From NCBI GenBank assembly GCA_965284645.1, contig OZ260106.1, positions 1,054,001-1,118,000 on the forward strand: 64,000 nt of DNA, read 5' to 3'. How positions within the stretch are numbered: position 1 is the first letter of the stretch; every line of letters begins with the position of its first letter. A model generated the notes under the pieces. That model was not told the origin of the DNA. It searched no databases and saw only the letters and a list, made by a program, of their open reading frames with translations. Positions 60,228-64,000 of this stretch are shown here, one piece after another. The stretch comes from JAIBAJ01 sp965284645 (GTDB taxonomy: Bacteria; Bacteroidota; Bacteroidia; JAIBAJ01). The translations under genes and the position numbers were made by a program.

Positions 60228-62309
60228 CTACCTTAAGCTAATTCTAAAATGTTGGTTGTTGACTTGCACAAAATAAACACCCACCGAAAAACCACTCAAA
60301 TCCAATTGGTTTTCACCTGTTGGTAAGGAGGTTTTAAGTAAATTTCTGCCAGCCGAATCGTACAATGAAAAAGCAGATTTTTCTGCCAACCGAACGGTCA
60401 ATTTTTGGCCATTTGATAAAGGATTTGGGTATAATTCTACGGGAGATACTACCTTTTCCTCAAGGCCAATAAATTGATCAACGGTAATAGTTTGGCAAGT
60501 TTGGGCTGTGCAAGAAGTAACGCTATTGGTAACCTCCAAACAGGCTGTATAATCGCCCGGTGTAGAATAGCTGTGTTGCTCGCTAGCGCTGTTGGAGGTG
60601 GTGCCATCACCAAAATCCCAGGAATAGAGGTAGTCGGCATCGGAGCCATTGGCTGCAAAATCGATGGCTTGGGAGTTTACGTACGGTGGAATAGAGCCCA
60701 GGTTAAAGCTGGCATCGGGGAGTGGACTTTGGTTTACGTTGATGCAGGTAGTTCCGCCACAGCCTTGGCTATTGTTGGCAAAGGCGCAATATTGTCCGCC
60801 TTGGTTCACTGCTATGGAACCTGTTGTAGCATTGTTCGACCATTGAATTTGGTTGTAGCTGGCTGAGTCGGGTAATTGCAAGCGAAGAGACGAGTTGCCG
60901 CCTAGTTGCAATCCATCTGGGCTTAGAATACTTGGTGTTAAGCTATCTAAAACCGTTACAGTTAAGGAAGTAGAATTCGCCACGCAACCATTCGCATCGG
61001 TAACACTTACCGAATAAGTTCCGCTTTGGTTTACGGTTAAGCTGGCGGCCGCACTTCCATCGCTCCAGGCGTAACTAGCGGCTGTAGGAACGGATAAGGT
61101 TACCGAATTGCCTTCACAAAAGGTGGTAGGTCCGTTAGGTGTTATGGTGGCATTGGGTTGACTGATACTTACGGAAACTGGGGCCGAAGTAGCAGAGCAA
61201 TTGTTGCTACCGGTAAGCGTAACTGTATAGTTTCCTCCGGAGTTTACCAAAATTGTATTGTTGGTTTGGTTGTTGCTCCAAAGTACTTGGTATGTGCCTG
61301 CATTCACCGAAAGGTTAGTTGAGGCACCTTGGCAAATGGCTACTGAACCACTTGGCGTAATAGTGGCTGAACTAGGGAAATCCACATTGCAGCTTTGCTG
61401 GGTGGTATAAGCGGTAGAATTTGAATAAATGCTCATTAGGTTAGTCCATTGGCTGCAAATGCCTTTCAACCAAAAATCAAGGAAGGGGTTTAAAACATCC
61501 CGGGTCAATTGCAATTGAGCGGCGCGGGAAGGACCACCGGAAGGTGGAAACAGGGTGCCTTCCCCAAACTGGCATTGGGTAGAAACATTGGAGAATTGGC
61601 AATGGTATCCTCCTGTAATATTGAAATAGGTTTTACAAGGAGAAAGTGCGGCAGCGTACATCGGATCCGTATTATCTGCTGGGGGGGCCACCACATCATA
61701 ACTTCCGGCAATCACCAAGAGGGGCGCCGAAACCGAGGTTGAACATTGGGCAATAGCCGAAGGATTGGTTTCAGCCGCAGCAAAATTGAATATAGCTGTT
61801 TCGTTGGAAGTGTATTGGGCCGCCAGAAAGCTACATCCTCCGCCCATGCTATGTCCGCCGATGGCGCTTTTGCCGTTGATTCGTCCATAGAATGGAGAGT
61901 TTACATCGGTGTTAAAAGCCAAGGTTTTGTCGAGCACCAAGGCCAAATCTTTAGCAAATTCGGTATGGGTTGGCAAAAGTCCTCCTTCTGTTCTGGGGGT
62001 GCAAACAATAAAGCCCCTTCTTGCCAGACTATCATAAATGGGCGAATACACATCCCAAGTCATTTGAAAGCCATGACCAAATACAACCACCGGAAAGGAG
62101 CCAAAGGCCACTGATACATTATCGCCTGCGGCTGCACCGGGGTAATATACTTCGGTTTGGATTTGTCTACCTGTACCGCCTCCACTTCCAAAGCCTCCGC
62201 TGCGAAGGGGGTCGTTGAAAGTGATGGTGCGATGGCCAATAGGATAAGTTTGAGCCAATGAAAAAAGTCCGATAAATAAGAAGGAAAGGAGGAGTAAAAA
62301 CAAACGCAT
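60228..62309 (-). CDS. Secreted alpha/beta hydrolase, PETase/cutinase-like, with Ig/PKD domains and T9SS tail (693 aa)
   Basis: The start at 62309 (MRLFLLLLSFLFIGLFSLAQ, a signal peptide) replaces a longer frame to 62486 that would run into a family-A repeat. The catalytic domain (~22-300) shows a likely oxyanion segment VVVFGHGFQMTWD, nucleophile Ser154 in GGHSMGGGCS, Asp205 in AGSYDVVAPP and His236 in ITGGYHCQFS. It also has SPFYGRINGKSAIGGHSMGG, the spacing seen in PETase/cutinase-like polyester hydrolases. Ig-like domains (~315-560), a PKD domain (YSWDFGDGTTSNSAS) and a type A T9SS tail (ELYPNPLSNGQKLTV ... VGVYFVQVNNQHFRISLR) follow. Predicted to hydrolyse esters outside the cell; polyester activity is a hypothesis. 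Confidence 0.85.
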   Translation of the reverse strand: MRLFLLLLSFLFIGLFSLAQTYPIGHRTITFNDPLRSGGFGSGGGTGRQIQTEVYYPGAAAGDNVSVAFGSFPVVVFGHGFQMTWDVYSPIYDSLARRGFIVCTPRTEGGLLPTHTEFAKDLALVLDKTLAFNTDVNSPFYGRINGKSAIGGHSMGGGCSFLAAQYTSNETAIFNFAAAETNPSAIAQCSTSVSAPLLVIAGSYDVVAPPADNTDPMYAAALSPCKTYFNITGGYHCQFSNVSTQCQFGEGTLFPPSGGPSRAAQLQLTRDVLNPFLDFWLKGICSQWTNLMSIYSNSTAYTTQQSCNVDFPSSATITPSGSVAICQGASTNLSVNAGTYQVLWSNNQTNNTILVNSGGNYTVTLTGSNNCSATSAPVSVSISQPNATITPNGPTTFCEGNSVTLSVPTAASYAWSDGSAAASLTVNQSGTYSVSVTDANGCVANSTSLTVTVLDSLTPSILSPDGLQLGGNSSLRLQLPDSASYNQIQWSNNATTGSIAVNQGGQYCAFANNSQGCGGTTCINVNQSPLPDASFNLGSIPPYVNSQAIDFAANGSDADYLYSWDFGDGTTSNSASEQHSYSTPGDYTACLEVTNSVTSCTAQTCQTITVDQFIGLEEKVVSPVELYPNPLSNGQKLTVRLAEKSAFSLYDSAGRNLLKTSLPTGENQLDLSGFSVGVYFVQVNNQHFRISLR

Positions 62310-62387
62310 GGTAGAGGTGATGAAGGGTAAAACAGAAGACAATGGTAAAAAAAAATGGTGAGCAATTAAGGTAAAATTTTTTGATGA

Positions 62388-62421
62388 CAAACATAGAAAA
62401 CGGACTATACGAAGAACCAAA
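62388..62421 (-). promoter_or_regulatory. Consensus promoter of the secreted hydrolase
   Basis: On the minus strand TTTG (62421-62418), 22 nt, then TATGTTTG (62395-62388) match both Bacteroidota boxes. It lies 79 nt upstream of the ATG at 62309, which supports that start and leaves the repeat A7 outside the transcript. Confidence 0.65.
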
Positions 62422-62458
62422 GGAAGATAAACAGGTAAAAACCGGGCACGAAGCACCC

Positions 62459-62599
62459 CGGGTAGCGATAGAGCGTGGTACCCCACAGGACTGCGGAGGC
62501 ACGGAGCAGGCCGAGGAGTACTAGCGAAAGCGCGACCTTTTCGGCCATTGCCAAACTTTTTTCAGGGTAGAAATGGGTTTGGCCGAAAAGGGACCCGCC
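62459..62599 (-). ncRNA. Family-A structured element, copy A7
   Basis: Second stem perfect over 11 bp: CCTTTTCGGCC (62536-62546) with GGCCGAAAAGG (62581-62591). Third stem CGC (62531) with GCG (62465), where other copies have CCC/GGG or CCT/AGG. Fourth stem GTACCCC (62478-62484) with GGAGTAC (62515-62521). Closing stem CGGGT (62459-62463) with ACCCG (62593-62597). It sits between the two divergent hydrolase genes. Confidence 0.75.
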
Positions 62600-62716
62600 T
62601 ACAAAAAACGAGTATTTTTAGATGGAGGACCCTAACGATTCTCAAGCCATTTTTCAACTTTTTACAAACTTTTGAAAGGGCTAACCGAGAATAAACCATC
62701 AAAAGTTTGCATTCTC

Positions 62717-62733
62717 TGATAAGTTTCTTATCA
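62717..62733. promoter_or_regulatory. Palindrome upstream of the CocE-like gene
   Basis: TGATAAG-TTT-CTTATCA, 7-bp perfect arms, 5 nt before a TACTTTTA box (62739-62746, one mismatch to TANNTTTG). Position suits an operator. Confidence 0.4.
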
Positions 62734-62765
62734 TTGCCTACTTTTACCTAACACCCCCACCCAAT

Positions 62766-64000
62766 ATGAAAAAAGTTCTACTGGCAGCATGCGGTCTAAT
62801 TGCTCAAGTGACGGGCTTTTCGCAAGCCGTTCTCAACGGGAAAATTGATGATTTTAGCGAATTGTCTACGTCCTATACCATACCTTTTTCGATGCACGAT
62901 GGGGTGAAGCTCATGACGGACGTGTATTTGCCGGTTACCCGCGACTGTTTGACGGTTCCGGTAGATTTTAGCGGCATGCAGTTTCAGGTGATGCTGATTA
63001 AACGGGGAACGCAAATAATTCGGTACGACTCCATTAATCACCAGGCCAATCCCAATCCTTTCCAATTGCCTATGGTGTTTTCGCGAACGCCTTACAACAA
63101 AGGGGATGGTAGCAATGCTGAAGGTTCGTTGGTGGCCATGCTAGGGTACGCTTATGCGGTGCAAGATATGCGCGGCCGGTATACCAGTGAAGGGGTTTAT
63201 TTGCCTTTGATGAGCGATAGTTGGAATAAAAACCCTTACCATACTTTCCAGCACAATTTGGATGTGATGCCGCCCAACCACCCCAGCAATGGAAATTTGC
63301 ATGAGGATGGTTATTACTCCATTAAATACATAACCGATTCGCTGCGTTGGAATTTTGATTTGGATTATGATGGAATTACCGATATCAATGATAAAATGGT
63401 TAATGGTCGTATTGGTATGTTTGGTGCATCGGCTTTGGGTTATAACCAATACCAGGCAGCCGCGGCGCATAAAGTGGATGATACCCGACCAGGTTTGAAA
63501 TGTTTGACTCCGATAGTAGCACCGGGTGAGTTTTATAAATCAACAGGTTATCACAATGGCGTGTTCAGAGACCGGTTGGTAACGGGCTGGTTAAAAGGCC
63601 AAATTTTTACCGGAACCGATGATGACCGCATTCCGGAAGATGAAGCAGATGCTAGTGCCGATTCCTATTTTGGAGCCGTTCAAAACAATATCCATTCTTC
63701 GTTCGATTATAACCTGCCCAATAAATTTGTTGCTGCGAATAAAGCCATCGACCATTTTGTTGAAATCCAATACGAGGATGCGGCCGGAAATAAAAGCTAT
63801 GCAGGTTATTATCCGAGTAGTATAGGCCGTTCGGATATGGATATTACGAGAGCCATGGTCGACGAAAACGGGGAAGGTTCGCTCAGCGGGACCCACTCGA
63901 GGTATACCAATATGGAAGTGCCGGCCTATCATTTGACAGGTTGGTGGGATATCTTTATTGATGGACAAATTGAGACTTGGGCCAATATGCGCAAACACCT
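62766..64000 (+). CDS. CocE/NonD (S15-like) hydrolase, 3' end beyond the window
   Basis: 411 residues are visible with no stop. A signal peptide (MKKVLLAACGLIAQVTGFSQ) is followed by the family start IPFSMHDGVKLMTDVYLP, the RTPYNK segment, YAVQDMRGRYTSEG and the nucleophile elbow GMFGASALGYNQYQAA with Ser222, then YHLTGWWDIF near the edge. These match the alpha/beta hydrolase core of X-Pro dipeptidyl peptidase/cocaine esterase relatives. The Asp and His of the triad lie in or beyond the missing part. Two acidic insertions (DSLRWNFDLDYDGITD; TGTDDDRIPEDE) resemble calcium-binding loops. Probably secreted; a T9SS tail may follow outside the window. Confidence 0.88.
   Translation, partial: MKKVLLAACGLIAQVTGFSQAVLNGKIDDFSELSTSYTIPFSMHDGVKLMTDVYLPVTRDCLTVPVDFSGMQFQVMLIKRGTQIIRYDSINHQANPNPFQLPMVFSRTPYNKGDGSNAEGSLVAMLGYAYAVQDMRGRYTSEGVYLPLMSDSWNKNPYHTFQHNLDVMPPNHPSNGNLHEDGYYSIKYITDSLRWNFDLDYDGITDINDKMVNGRIGMFGASALGYNQYQAAAAHKVDDTRPGLKCLTPIVAPGEFYKSTGYHNGVFRDRLVTGWLKGQIFTGTDDDRIPEDEADASADSYFGAVQNNIHSSFDYNLPNKFVAANKAIDHFVEIQYEDAAGNKSYAGYYPSSIGRSDMDITRAMVDENGEGSLSGTHSRYTNMEVPAYHLTGWWDIFIDGQIETWANMRKH

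Noticed and set aside
62310..62486. Longer N terminus for the secreted hydrolase (start at 62486)
   Set aside because: The extra 59 residues precede a clean signal peptide and would read into repeat A7; a consensus promoter lies at 62388-62421, downstream of that start.

Overview
The window reads as a chromosomal segment of a free-living member of the Bacteroidota. The evidence is five large secreted proteins carrying type IX secretion system (T9SS) C-terminal sorting domains, few Shine-Dalgarno sequences, TANNTTTG-type promoter boxes just upstream of many starts, and typical Bacteroidota families (DUF4286, DUF4412, short exosortase). No rRNA, tRNA, CRISPR array, prophage or transposase gene was seen.

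Layout. 1-479: a terminator from an upstream gene plus repeats. 480-15941: a small secreted Pro-rich protein and a 5055-aa secreted beta-helix protein, probably one operon. 16826-31345: a second giant (4839 aa) that shares about 650 C-terminal residues with the first and contains long internal tandem duplications. 31517-32245: a 65-aa exosortase-type substrate and a short exosortase, abutting and in the same frame. 32295-34333: dsbD, split by an 11-A run. 34437-42134: citrate synthase, two APC permeases, M42 aminopeptidase, family 2 glycosyltransferase and DUF4286. 42773-46549: a T9SS cargo protein with a duplicated module. 46873-51909: rmuC, methyltransferase, GNAT, flippase and dut. 52794-59530: DUF4412 protein, a glycine-rich/collagen-like T9SS protein, an Nfu-type Fe-S scaffold and two lipoproteins. 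60228-64000: divergent secreted hydrolases, one PETase/cutinase-like with PKD domain and T9SS tail, one CocE/NonD type (cut by the window end).

How the genes work together. Much of the window encodes the cell surface and its export: adhesin-like giants, PKD proteins, secreted esterases, a sortase-like enzyme with substrate, a periplasmic thiol reductant (DsbD) and a flippase. Housekeeping genes are interspersed in short, tightly packed pairs.

Main discovery candidate. The intergenic regions are not empty. Six full copies and one fragment of a ~140-150-bp element (family A; 16091, 35782, 42199, 42486, 52025, 62459; fragment at 98) share a nested hairpin architecture. Their stem sequences differ between copies while pairing is preserved by compensatory changes, for example CCATTCGCC/GGCGAATGG, CCCAACCGCCC/GGGCGGTTGGG and CCTTTTCGGCC/GGCCGAAAAGG at the same stem. 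This points to selection on an RNA or single-stranded-DNA fold. Several copies adjoin arrays of pyrimidine-rich 7-bp repeats. A second set of MITE-like repeats (families B and C) shares the terminus AACCCAGATTACGCATTAG; two C copies differ at 2 of 178 positions by eye.
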